DNA of 64,000 nucleotides from Cellulomonas rhizosphaerae (GTDB taxonomy: Bacteria > Actinomycetota > Actinomycetes > Actinomycetales > Cellulomonadaceae). The stretch is taken from the NCBI RefSeq assembly GCF_003470205.1, contig NZ_QWKP01000223.1:1-64000 (forward strand). Reading direction: 5' to 3'. Shown one piece after another: positions 1 to 8,416 of the stretch; within the stretch, counting starts at the first letter, position 1; each line of letters opens with the position of its first letter. The translations under genes were made by a program, and so were the position numbers. The notes below the pieces were generated by a model that worked only from the letters and a program-made list of their open reading frames with translations, made no database searches and was not told where the DNA came from.

Positions 1-2854
1 GCACGGTCGGGTCGATGTCCGCCGAGTGCGGGGCCGAGCCGGCGTCGACGATGGTCAGCGGGCAGGAGAACACGTCGGCCGGGTTCGTCGTCGCGTCCTG
101 CAGCGTGCGGTACCGGCCGACGCTCGCGTCGGTGCCGGCCAGGGCGAGCGCCGCCTCGGGGCCGACGGCCGTCGCGCACACGTCGCCCTGCGCGAGCGTG
201 TCGCCCAGCTCACCGATCGTCGGGCGGAACTCGGAGCGGGACTGCAGGGCCGCGATCGCGTCCCAGCCCTCGACCGTCGCGCCGTCGCCGTCCGGCGTTA
301 CCGACCACGGGGCGCACTGCCACTCGTCGTCGACCCGCTCCCCGGTGACGGGCGCCCGGCCCGCGCTGAGCGAGAGCCAGCCCGCGGAGTCGCACCACGA
401 CGCGCGCCCGGTCACGCCGGGCGACACCGCGCCGGCGGCGGCACCGTCGCGCAGCAGCCCCCACAGCGTGGGCGTCGCCGAGCGGTCCACGTCGGCCCAG
501 GTCAGGCCCGCGGTGCCGATCACGACGACCGGCTTGTCGGTGCTCACCGCGACCTGGCCGGTGCCCGACGTGACGGCCCCGGCCGCATCGGCCTGGGTCG
601 GCACGGTGACGGTCACGAGCAGCAGCACGGCGAGCAGCGCGCCGCCGGTCGCGACGAGGACCGCGGGCATGCGGCGCAGTGGGGCGTCGGCCTCACGCGG
701 GACGGTCGTCGCGGGCAGCCGGTCCCACGCGCTCGCGAGCGCCGAGACCACGAGGGCCACGCCCGCCAGGCCGAGCACCGCGATCGCGACGACGACGCCG
801 CTGTCGTTGACGAGCGCGCCGAGCAGCGCCGCGACCACCACGGACAGCAGCACGCCGCGCAGCAGCGGCCAGGAGGCGTAGGCGCGGCGCAGGAACGCGG
901 GCCGCCAGCGGTCCGGGCCCACGAGGACCGCGCACACCGTGAGGCAGGCGAGTGCGGCGAACGCGCCCGCGGGCTGGTCGATGGTCGCCCAGGCGCCCTG
1001 CGCCTTGCCCGAGACGACGCCCCACGCGTCGCCGTCGATCACGCGCTGCACGAACAGGCCGAGGTGCGAGCTGCGGCCGGGCCGCGCCCAGTCGACGACC
1101 GCGACGACGGTGACGGCCACGACCGCGCCCACGAGGATCACCAGCGCGCGCCGGACGGTCACCACGGCACCCGCCACGGCGACCACGAGCACCGCGAACG
1201 CGGGCACGAGGGCCAGCACGCCGCCGAAGTCCGCGCCGAACGTGGGCCACCCGTCCACGACGACCGACACGACCCCGACCGCCGACACCGCGACGACGGC
1301 CGCCGCACGCCGACCCGCGGCCCGCAGCCACGCGCCGATCGCGCCGGCCAGCACGAGCGCGGCGGCGGCGTACACGCCGAACGTGGTGTTGCCGAAGCCG
1401 TAGTACCGGGCGCCCGCGGTCGGCGTGACACCCAGGATCGAGCCCTGCTGGAGGACCGTGCCGGTCACGCCGTCGACCGTCAGGACCAACCAGGTCGCGC
1501 CGGCTGCCGCCGCGGCCAGGCGCCACCGGCCGCGGGGCAGGACGCGGGAGACGAGCCACGCGGCCAGCGCGACGATCGTCGTCGCGAGCACGTACCACCC
1601 GGTCGCGGCGAACAGCGGCGCGGGCGAGCCCCACCAGCGCGAGAGCGCGGCGAGGTGCGCGCCGACGGGCGTGCACACGCCGAGCAGCAGGACCGCGAGC
1701 ACCGCGCGCCTCGTGGCGGGCGCGGGCGTGCGGCGCCGACGACGAGCGACCGCGACGGTCGCGAGCGCGACGAGCGCGGCCCCGGCGGCGGTGAGCAGGA
1801 GGACGGGCAGCAGCTGCGGGCTGATCGTCGTCATCTCGGTGAGGTAGCGGCGGTTCTCGACCGTGCGGTCGGTGCTCATCCGGCGCTCGGAGCTGACGAC
1901 CAGCGGGGAGCCGTCGAGGTCGCTCGTGTCGGCGCCGCCCGCCTGCGCGAGGGTCGCCCCGAGGTCGGCGAGCGTCACGATGCCGGGCCGTCGCGTCGAG
2001 CCCGACGAGAGCCACCCGACCTCGCCCCCGCCGCGGCGCCACTCGACCACCACCTGCAGCCCGGTCTCGCCCGTGGGGCTGTCCGAGACGCCCGCGACGA
2101 GCACGTGCGTGCCGATCGGCACGGACCGGATGACCTGGCTCAGCCGCTGGTCGAGCAGCGTGAGCGCGTCGGCGCGCTGGGTGCGGTCCGCGGGCAGCTC
2201 GCCCGCGTCGAGGACCGTGGCGGGGCACGCGGTCAGGTCGAGCGTGGACAGCGCGCCCGGGTCCTGCGAGTACCGCGCGACGTCGCCGTCGAGGTCGGCC
2301 AGCGCGATCGCGCCGCCCGGGCCGGCGGCCGTGGTGCACGTGCCGGCGTCGTCGATCCGCTGGCCCACGGTCCCGGGGGTGCCGAACCCCTCGGTGCCCT
2401 CGTCGGACAGCGCGGCCCAGCCGGTCACCGAGTGCGGGGTCGGCTCGGCGTCGGCGCTCGTCGGGGTGACGGTGGGCAGGGGCTCGCACTCGACGGGCAC
2501 GGAGTCGGAGTCGGTGTCGTCCGACGAGTCCGCGGTGCCCTCGTCGGGCGCGGGTACCGCGACGCGGCGCCCGGCGGAGATGGTGAGCCACGCGTCCACG
2601 GGGCACGTGACGGGGTTGGCCGTGTGCACCGAGATCGATCCGACGGACCCGCCCGTGATCATCCGCCACAGCGTCGGCGTCGCGCTCCGGTCGACGTCCG
2701 ACCAGTGCAGCCCGCCGACGCCGACGAGCACCACGGGCTCGGCCGGCGCGGCCTGGTCGTCAGCGGACGCGGAACCGGCGCCCAGGGCCACCGCGAGGCA
2801 CGCCACGAGCGCCGTGATCAGGGCGCGGGCAGGCCAGCTGGACGTCAGGGACAC
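1..2854 (-). CDS. Large membrane protein with duplicated phosphatase-like ectodomains (partial)
   Basis: The gene runs off the left edge; about 951 codons are visible without a stop. It begins at a GTG with a signal-like N-terminus (about residues 1-30). A first extracellular domain follows, beginning PVVLVGVGGLHWSDVD, with RSATPTLW and SAGRR motifs. A multi-membrane-helix region spans roughly residues 345-760 and contains ARYYGFGNTTFGVYA near residue 483. A second domain then starts PVVVIGTAGLTWADVD and repeats RSATPTLW and SAGR. The folds look like degenerate alkaline-phosphatase-superfamily domains anchored to a polytopic core. That is an inference from motif shape; the substrate is unknown. 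An ATG at 670 could start the second half, but both halves lie in one open frame. The neighbouring glycosyltransferase gene reads in the same direction 25 bp upstream, which hints at a cell-envelope role. Confidence 0.72.
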   Translation of the reverse strand, partial: MSLTSSWPARALITALVACLAVALGAGSASADDQAAPAEPVVLVGVGGLHWSDVDRSATPTLWRMITGGSVGSISVHTANPVTCPVDAWLTISAGRRVAVPAPDEGTADSSDDTDSDSVPVECEPLPTVTPTSADAEPTPHSVTGWAALSDEGTEGFGTPGTVGQRIDDAGTCTTAAGPGGAIALADLDGDVARYSQDPGALSTLDLTACPATVLDAGELPADRTQRADALTLLDQRLSQVIRSVPIGTHVLVAGVSDSPTGETGLQVVVEWRRGGGEVGWLSSGSTRRPGIVTLADLGATLAQAGGADTSDLDGSPLVVSSERRMSTDRTVENRRYLTEMTTISPQLLPVLLLTAAGAALVALATVAVARRRRRTPAPATRRAVLAVLLLGVCTPVGAHLAALSRWWGSPAPLFAATGWYVLATTIVALAAWLVSRVLPRGRWRLAAAAAGATWLVLTVDGVTGTVLQQGSILGVTPTAGARYYGFGNTTFGVYAAAALVLAGAIGAWLRAAGRRAAAVVAVSAVGVVSVVVDGWPTFGADFGGVLALVPAFAVLVVAVAGAVVTVRRALVILVGAVVAVTVVAVVDWARPGRSSHLGLFVQRVIDGDAWGVVSGKAQGAWATIDQPAGAFAALACLTVCAVLVGPDRWRPAFLRRAYASWPLLRGVLLSVVVAALLGALVNDSGVVVAIAVLGLAGVALVVSALASAWDRLPATTVPREADAPLRRMPAVLVATGGALLAVLLLVTVTVPTQADAAGAVTSGTGQVAVSTDKPVVVIGTAGLTWADVDRSATPTLWGLLRDGAAAGAVSPGVTGRASWCDSAGWLSLSAGRAPVTGERVDDEWQCAPWSVTPDGDGATVEGWDAIAALQSRSEFRPTIGELGDTLAQGDVCATAVGPEAALALAGTDASVGRYRTLQDATTNPADVFSCPLTIVDAGSAPHSADIDPTV

Positions 2855-2879
2855 GGGCCCAGGGTACGGGGGCGACCCG

Positions 2880-3752
2880 TCAGCGGTGGGTCTGGGAGCT
2901 CGGCTTGGGTGTGACCTTGCGCTTGACGGCGCCCGCCGCGGAGCGGACCCGGCGCGCGTTCACGGCGAGCTGGACGTCGCGGTACTGCGCTGCGCGGTGC
3001 AGCTGGCCCTTGAGGTCCGAGCCCGAGGGGCGGTGCCGCAGGTCGCACGGCACCTCGACGACGCGGAAGCCGCGGCGCAGCAGGTCGATCGTCATGCCGG
3101 TCTCGACGCCCCACCCGTGCGCGAGCGGCGTCGCGGCCTCGAACGCCTCGCGCGTCAGGCAGCGCATCCCCGACAGCGGCTGCGTGGGCGTCCAGCCGGT
3201 CAGCGACTGGATGGCCCGACGAGCGGCGCCGACGACGATGCCGCGCCCACCCGCGCCCGGCTGCGGCGGGATCAGCGCGATCGCGAGGTCGGTGTGGCCC
3301 TCGACCACCGGCGGCACCAGCGGCGCGGTGTTGACCGCGGTCTCGCCGAGGTCGCCGTCGATGAACAGCAAGATCCGCGGCAGGCGGTCGGGGGCGTCGC
3401 GCATCGCGACCACGGCCGCACCCGTCTCCATGGCCGCGGCCTTGCCACGGTTGTGCGAGTGCCGCACGACGACGGCGCCGGCCTCGCGGGCCACGTGCTG
3501 CGTGTCGTCCTCGGAGCCGTCGTCGACCACGAGCACGAGGTCGACGTGCGGGATCGACTTGGCCGAGCGGACGGTCGCGGCGATGCGCCGCGACTCGTCC
3601 TTGGCGGGGATGACGACCGCCACGCGCTGGCGGACGCGCGGGGTGCGGGCCGCGGGGGTGGTCGTCGTCTGCGTCGCGCGGGACCGGCCGCGGGCGCGGG
3701 GCTTGGAGGCCCCCGCGTCGTCGTCGGGGGTCTGCGTGCCCTGGGCCGTCAC
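2880..3752 (-). CDS. Family 2 glycosyltransferase
   Basis: This 290-residue GT-A type glycosyltransferase probably uses a nucleotide-sugar donor in the cytoplasm. The core starts near residue 44 with VVIPAKDESRRI. It continues through VVDDGSEDDT (donor-binding Asp pair) and LLFIDGDLGE, which supplies the DxD metal-binding element, and a later GWGVETGMTIDLL segment typical of GT2 enzymes. The first 40 residues are polar and low in complexity, with no membrane segment, so it resembles soluble dolichyl-phosphate-mannose-synthase or glucosyl-phosphoglycerate-synthase relatives. The start is a GTG. It lies 25 bp from the large membrane-protein gene on the same strand and probably shares its transcript. 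Donor and acceptor cannot be told from the sequence. Confidence 0.85.
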   Translation of the reverse strand: MTAQGTQTPDDDAGASKPRARGRSRATQTTTTPAARTPRVRQRVAVVIPAKDESRRIAATVRSAKSIPHVDLVLVVDDGSEDDTQHVAREAGAVVVRHSHNRGKAAAMETGAAVVAMRDAPDRLPRILLFIDGDLGETAVNTAPLVPPVVEGHTDLAIALIPPQPGAGGRGIVVGAARRAIQSLTGWTPTQPLSGMRCLTREAFEAATPLAHGWGVETGMTIDLLRRGFRVVEVPCDLRHRPSGSDLKGQLHRAAQYRDVQLAVNARRVRSAAGAVKRKVTPKPSSQTHR

Positions 3753-3780
3753 GGCGTCAGCCTAGCGAGGTCGAAGGTGC

Positions 3781-4605
3781 TCAGCGCAGCGTGACCTGGC
3801 GCGCCACGAGGCCGGCGCGCGCGCGGCGCTCGTTCGCGTCGAGCGCCTCGGTGCTGGCCAGCGCCTCGGCGAAGACCGGCGCGAACGCGGCCACGGCACC
3901 CTCGATGTCCTCGGCCTCGGTGCCGCGCGGCAGCTCCCAGACGGGGACGACGAGGCCGCTCGAGCGGAAGTAGCCGACGAACTTGGCGCCCTCGAACCCG
4001 GACGCGCGCTTCGCGTGCAGGCGGGCGAGGCCGTCGAGGACGACCTGCTCCTCGTGCGGCTGTGCCCAGCGCAGGAACTCGCGCGCGCCCATGCGGCACC
4101 AGTACGCGGACTCGACACCGGCGAGCTTGACCGTGTCGATGATGCCGGCGTCGGCCTCCTCGATCGCGGCGGCCAGGTCGTCCGTGCGCTCGACGTCCGG
4201 CGCGAGCCAGTAGGCGAACGTGTCCTGGACCGTCACGTCGAACGGCACGGACAGGTCGAGGACGTCCTGCAGGCGGGGGCCGGCCTCGGGCAGGCCGGTC
4301 AGCTCGATCGCGGTGCCGGGCTCGGCGTCGATGGCCTCGAGGAGCGCGGCAGCGAGGTCGCGGCTCGAGTCGCCCGAGCTGGTCGTGGTCTGCAGGGCCA
4401 GGAGGATCACGCCGTCGGCGCGGTGCAGGGCGGGCCAGGCCTGCGGCAGGACGGTGGTGACGAGCACCTCGTGGGAGCCGTGCTCCTTCGTCGTGCGCGC
4501 GGTGCCCGTGGCGGCCGGGACGACCTCCTTGAGCGCGACCCAGTCGGGCTCGCCGGGGAGGCCCTCGAAGGGGCGCAGCACGAAGTCACCTGTGTTCTTG
4601 GCCAT
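3781..4605 (-). CDS. DUF5926-type actinobacterial protein
   Basis: A soluble 274-residue protein. The N-terminal pattern DFVLRPFEGLPGEPDWVALKE is what I recall for DUF5926 proteins, which are conserved across Actinobacteria and have no assigned function; the family name is from memory. There is no signal peptide or membrane helix and no recognisable catalytic motif. The body alternates predicted beta and helical segments and has a conserved-looking WCRMGAREFLRWAQPHEE stretch near residue 170. It starts at ATG 4605 and diverges from pgm, whose start is 62 bp away, so the two promoters must share that short gap. Confidence 0.7.
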   Translation of the reverse strand: MAKNTGDFVLRPFEGLPGEPDWVALKEVVPAATGTARTTKEHGSHEVLVTTVLPQAWPALHRADGVILLALQTTTSSGDSSRDLAAALLEAIDAEPGTAIELTGLPEAGPRLQDVLDLSVPFDVTVQDTFAYWLAPDVERTDDLAAAIEEADAGIIDTVKLAGVESAYWCRMGAREFLRWAQPHEEQVVLDGLARLHAKRASGFEGAKFVGYFRSSGLVVPVWELPRGTEAEDIEGAVAAFAPVFAEALASTEALDANERRARAGLVARQVTLR

Positions 4606-4667
4606 GGGTCCAGGCTACCGGGACCGGGGCCCGTGCATTGTCGTCGTCGCTGAGGAAGGATCGAGGC

Positions 4668-6350
4668 ATGCACCCGCGCGCCGGAACACCCGCCCTGCCC
4701 GAGGACCTCGTCGACATCGACGCCCTGCTCGCCGCGTACTACGACCTCGAGCCGGACGTGACCGACCCCGACCAGAAGGTGGTCTTCGGCACGAGCGGCC
4801 ACCGCGGCGGCGCGTTCAAGCGGGCGTTCAACGAGGCGCACATCGTCGCGATCACCGCGGCGATCGTCGAGTACCGCCGCGGGGCGGGCACCGACGGGCC
4901 GCTGTTCATCGGGCGCGACACCCACGGGCTGTCCGGGCCCGCGCAGCGCACGGCGATCGAGGTGCTGGTCGCTGCCGGCGTCGAGGTGCACGTCGACGCG
5001 CGCGACTCGTTCACGCCGACGCCCGCGGTCTCGCTCGCGATCCTGCGGCACAACGGCGCCGGGACCTCGGAGGGCGTGCGCACGCAGGGGCCCGGTCTGG
5101 CCGACGGCATCGTCGTGACCCCGTCGCACAACCCGCCGACCGACGGCGGCTTCAAGTACAACCCGCCGCACGGCGGCCCCGCGGGCTCCGACTCGACCGG
5201 CTGGATCGCCGACCGGGCCAACCAGATCCTCGCGTCGGGCTGGCGCTCGGTGCCGCGCATCCCGTACGAGCGCGCGATCACCTCCGAGCTGATCCGCAAG
5301 CACGACTACCTCTCGTCGTACGTCGACGACCTGGCCAACATGATCGACTTCGACGCGATCCGGTCCGCGGGCGTGCGCATCGGCGCGGACCCGCTGGGCG
5401 GCGCGGTCGTCGACTACTGGGGCGCGATCGGCGAGCGCTACGGCCTGGACCTCACCGTGGTAAACCCCGAGGCGGACCCGCGCTGGCCGTTCATGACCTT
5501 GGACTGGGACGGCAAGATCCGGATGGACTGCTCGTCGCCGTACGCGATGGCCTCGCTGGTCAACCGGATGACGGCGGGCGGCGGGCCGGCGCCGTACGAC
5601 ATCGCGACGGGCAACGACGCGGACTCCGACCGGCACGGCATCGTCACGCCCGACGGCGGGCTGATGAACCCGAACCACTACCTCGCCGTGATGATCGACT
5701 ACCTGTACTCGGGCGCGCGCCCGCAGTGGCCGTCCGACGCGGGGATCGGCAAGACCCTCGTCTCGTCCGACCTGATCAGCCGCGTGGGCGCCCGCCTCGG
5801 CCGGCCCGTGATCGAGGTGCCGGTCGGGTTCAAGTGGTTCGTGCCCGGGCTGATCGACTCCTCGATCGGGTTCGGCGGCGAGGAGTCCGCGGGCGCCTCG
5901 TTCCTGCGCAAGGACGGCACGGTGTGGACCACGGACAAGGACGGCCCCATCGCGGCTCTGCTGGCCTCCGAGATCCTCGCGACGACCGGCAAGTCCCCCT
6001 CGCAGCGGCACCGCGAGCTCGTCGAGGAGTTCGGCGAGTCCTGGTACGCGCGGATCGACGCCGAGGCCACCCGCGAGCAGAAGGCCACCCTCGCGGCCCT
6101 CTCCCCCGAGCAGGTCTCCGCGACGACGCTCGCGGGCGACCCGATCGTGTCCCGCCTGACCCGCGCACCGGGCAACGACGAGGCGATCGGCGGCCTCAAG
6201 GTCACGACCGCCAACGCGTGGTTCGCCGCGCGCCCGTCGGGCACGGAGGACGTCTACAAGATCTACGCCGAGTCGTTCGTCTCGGCCGACCACCTCGCGC
6301 AGGTCCAGTCGGAGGCCAAGGACGTCGTCTCGGCCGCCCTGGCTGGCTGA
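4668..6350 (+). CDS. pgm: Phosphoglucomutase, alpha-D-glucose phosphate-specific
   Basis: Interconverts glucose-1-phosphate and glucose-6-phosphate in the cytosol, linking glycolysis to glycogen and cell-wall sugar nucleotides. The 560-residue product aligns along its length with the E. coli Pgm type: MHPRAGTPA at the start, VFGTSGHRGG near residue 40, the phosphoserine loop VVTPSHNPP with Ser153, the metal loop GNDADSDRHG near residue 315, and the phosphate-binding ARPSGTED near the C-terminus. I prefer ATG 4668 over an in-frame TTG 30 bp upstream because it has a GAGGAAGGA ribosome-binding site and matches the family N-terminus. A GC hairpin and a larger palindrome follow the stop codon. 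Confidence 0.95.
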   Translation: MHPRAGTPALPEDLVDIDALLAAYYDLEPDVTDPDQKVVFGTSGHRGGAFKRAFNEAHIVAITAAIVEYRRGAGTDGPLFIGRDTHGLSGPAQRTAIEVLVAAGVEVHVDARDSFTPTPAVSLAILRHNGAGTSEGVRTQGPGLADGIVVTPSHNPPTDGGFKYNPPHGGPAGSDSTGWIADRANQILASGWRSVPRIPYERAITSELIRKHDYLSSYVDDLANMIDFDAIRSAGVRIGADPLGGAVVDYWGAIGERYGLDLTVVNPEADPRWPFMTLDWDGKIRMDCSSPYAMASLVNRMTAGGGPAPYDIATGNDADSDRHGIVTPDGGLMNPNHYLAVMIDYLYSGARPQWPSDAGIGKTLVSSDLISRVGARLGRPVIEVPVGFKWFVPGLIDSSIGFGGEESAGASFLRKDGTVWTTDKDGPIAALLASEILATTGKSPSQRHRELVEEFGESWYARIDAEATREQKATLAALSPEQVSATTLAGDPIVSRLTRAPGNDEAIGGLKVTTANAWFAARPSGTEDVYKIYAESFVSADHLAQVQSEAKDVVSAALAG

Positions 6351-6369
6351 CCCAGCTCCGACCGACCAC

Positions 6370-6393
6370 CTCGCCGGCTTCGAACCCGGCGAG
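6370..6393 (+). terminator. GC hairpin after pgm
   Basis: Perfect 8-bp arms CTCGCCGG and CCGGCGAG around an 8-nt loop, 20 bp after the pgm stop. There is no U-tract, as is common for actinobacterial terminators. It directly abuts the larger palindrome at 6391-6444. Confidence 0.55.
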
Positions 6394-6444
6394 CAGGTGG
6401 TTGCGCACGCCAATCGGACGTCAAACGTGCGCAACCGCCTGGTC
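6391..6444. repeat. Dispersed palindromic element, copy A
   Basis: The arms are GAGCAGGTGGTTGCGCACG (6391-6409) and its near-complement (6426-6444) around a 16-nt spacer. It lies in the convergent gap between pgm and a LacI gene. The same stem recurs at 13023-13076, also between convergent genes, while the loop differs. It could act as a bidirectional terminator; the shared stem sequence suggests a REP-like dispersed repeat. Confidence 0.65.
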
Positions 6445-6476
6445 GACCGGCTGGTGCACCGACGGGCGGGCCGGGG

Positions 6477-7493
6477 TCAGGCGGAGTCGCGGACGACCAG
6501 GGAGGTCGGGAGGGTGATGGTGGCCGGGTCGGCGCCGTCGACGACGTCCAGGAGGAGGCGGACCATCTCCGCGCTGATCCGCTCGAACGGCTGGCGCATG
6601 GTCGTCAGGGCCGGGTCGAGGGTCGCGGCGAGGCCGGAGTCGTCGAAGCCGCCGACCGCGACGTCCTCCGGCACGCGCCGACCGGACTCGCGCAGCACCT
6701 GCATCGCGCCCGTGGCCATGAGGTCCGAGGCGACGAACACCGCGTCGAGGTCGGGCCGCCGCTCGAGCAGCTCGCGCATCGCCGCGGTCCCGCCCTGGCG
6801 CGTGTAGTCGCCGTGCGCGACGAGGGTCTCGTCGTACGCGTCGCCCAGCTCGGTGCGGTAGCCCTCGAGCCGCAGCCGGCCGCCGGGGGTGTCGAGCGGG
6901 CCCGTGATGGTGGCGACGCGGGTGCGGCCCGTGTCGAGCAGGTGGCGCGTCATGCGGCGGCCGCCACCCAGGTCGTCGGCCGCGACGTGACCCACGGTCG
7001 ACTCGAAGCCGAGCGGGATGCCGCACGCGATCGTCGGGATCTCCTGGCGCACGAGCGACCGCAGCACCGGGCTGCCCGCGTGCGAGGAGATGAGCAGCAC
7101 GCCGTCCACGTGACCGGCGCCGACGTAGTCGAGCACCTGCTTCTGCTCGTCGGGCGTCCCCGCGACCATGAGCAGCAGCGGCATGCCGCGCGCGGCCAGC
7201 GCCTGCGCTGCGCCCCGCAGCAGGATCGAGAAGTTGGGGTCCTCGAACAGCAGGTGCTGCGCCTCGGTGAGCAGGAACGCGACCGAGTTGGACCGGCCGG
7301 TCGCCAGGCTGCGGGCGTGCTGGTTCATCGAGTAGCCGGTGGTCTTGATGGCCTCCTCGACGGCCGCGAGCGCGCCGGGAGAGACCCAGTGGCCGCCGTT
7401 GATGACACGGGAGACCGTGCCTCGCGAGACGCCGGCGGCGGCCGCCACGTCGCGGATCGTCGGGCGCTTGCGCGCCTGTCCTTGGGGTTCCAT
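6477..7493 (-). CDS. LacI-family transcriptional regulator of the GH42 locus
   Basis: A 338-residue sugar-responsive repressor. The N-terminal helix-turn-helix TIRDVAAAAGVSRGTVSRVING is followed by a hinge helix and a periplasmic-binding-like effector domain ending in LPTSLVVRDSA. It starts at ATG 7493 (a GTG one codon upstream is possible) and lies 22 bp after the stop of an ABC permease, so it is probably the last gene of the binding protein-permease-permease operon. The natural targets are the paired CACAGTnACTGTG-like sites in the divergent promoter at 10.8-10.9 kb. That pairing is inferred from position. The effector is probably a beta-galactoside or galactose. Confidence 0.88.
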   Translation of the reverse strand: MEPQGQARKRPTIRDVAAAAGVSRGTVSRVINGGHWVSPGALAAVEEAIKTTGYSMNQHARSLATGRSNSVAFLLTEAQHLLFEDPNFSILLRGAAQALAARGMPLLLMVAGTPDEQKQVLDYVGAGHVDGVLLISSHAGSPVLRSLVRQEIPTIACGIPLGFESTVGHVAADDLGGGRRMTRHLLDTGRTRVATITGPLDTPGGRLRLEGYRTELGDAYDETLVAHGDYTRQGGTAAMRELLERRPDLDAVFVASDLMATGAMQVLRESGRRVPEDVAVGGFDDSGLAATLDPALTTMRQPFERISAEMVRLLLDVVDGADPATITLPTSLVVRDSA

Positions 7494-7515
7494 CACAGCG
7501 AACTCTAGGGGGCGC

Positions 7516-8415
7516 TCAGGCCTTGACCGCGCCGGCGGCGAGGTCGACCTGCCAGTACCGCTGCAGGAGCAGGAACAGGGCGATCAGCGGGATGATCGAC
7601 AGCAGGGCGCCGGTGATCACCGCGGTGTACATCGCGGGCTGCGAGGCGCCCTGGTTGAGCAGTCCGGACAGGCCCACCGTGATGGGGAAGAGGCGGTCGT
7701 TGCCGAGCATGATGTACGGCAGCATGTAGTTGTTCCAGATGGCGACGAACTGGAACAGGAACACCGTGACCAGGCCCGGGACCATCATCGGGACCGCGAT
7801 GCGCGCGAAGATCCGCGCCTCGCCCGCGCCGTCCGTGCGGGCCGCCTCGAGGACGTCGTCGGGCACCGAGGCCGCCGCGTAGATGCGCGCGAGGTAGATG
7901 CCGTACGGGCTGATGATGCTGGGCAGCAGCACCGACCAGTAGGTGTTGGTCAGGCCGACCTGGGCGAGCAGCAGGTACTGCGGGATCGCGAGCACGACGC
8001 CGGGCACGAGGACCCCGGCGAGGATGACGTTGAAGATGGCCTTCTTGCCCGCGAAGCTGAACTTGGCCAGCCCGAAGCCGGCCATCGCGGAGACGATCAC
8101 CGAGAGCAGCGCGCCGACGCCCGCGTACAGCGCGGTGTTGGCCATCCAGCGCCAGAACAGGCCGCCGCGGTAGGCGGACAGGTCCTGGACGTTGTCCCAC
8201 AGGTGGGTCGACGGCGTGAACGTGAAGGTCGTGAACAGCTCGCCGGCGCTCTTGGTCGAGGCGACGAGCACCCACGCGACGGGCAGCAGGCAGTAGGCGG
8301 CGCCGACGAGCAGCACCACGGTGGACAGCGTGCTGCGCTTGTTCGACGGACCCGTGGCGCCCGTGGTCGTGCGGACCACGGTCGGCGGCTTGGTCGGAGC
8401 GAGTGTGGCAGTCAT
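7516..8415 (-). CDS. Carbohydrate ABC transporter permease, MalG-like
   Basis: A 299-residue inner subunit of a CUT1-type sugar importer. Six hydrophobic segments are apparent, starting with VVLLVGAAYCLLPVAWVLVAS. The EAA loop for docking the ATPase is near EAARTDGAGEARIF, followed by the IAVPMMVPGL helix. ATG 8415 has a strong AGGAGAA ribosome-binding site, and the upstream permease stop is 1 bp away, so the two are translationally coupled. No ATPase gene is present in the locus; a shared MsiK-like ATPase encoded elsewhere would be expected, as in other actinobacteria. Confidence 0.9.
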   Translation of the reverse strand: MTATLAPTKPPTVVRTTTGATGPSNKRSTLSTVVLLVGAAYCLLPVAWVLVASTKSAGELFTTFTFTPSTHLWDNVQDLSAYRGGLFWRWMANTALYAGVGALLSVIVSAMAGFGLAKFSFAGKKAIFNVILAGVLVPGVVLAIPQYLLLAQVGLTNTYWSVLLPSIISPYGIYLARIYAAASVPDDVLEAARTDGAGEARIFARIAVPMMVPGLVTVFLFQFVAIWNNYMLPYIMLGNDRLFPITVGLSGLLNQGASQPAMYTAVITGALLSIIPLIALFLLLQRYWQVDLAAGAVKA

Positions 8416-8416
8416 G

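Noticed and set aside
26-2914. A 962-codon plus-strand frame over the membrane-protein gene
   Set aside because: The composition is Arg/Gly/His-rich nonsense. The minus-strand reading has a signal peptide, membrane helices and repeated motifs.
6378-6393. TTCGAACCC resembling a tRNA T-loop
   Set aside because: It is the loop and right arm of the pgm terminator hairpin; no acceptor, D or anticodon arms can be drawn around it.
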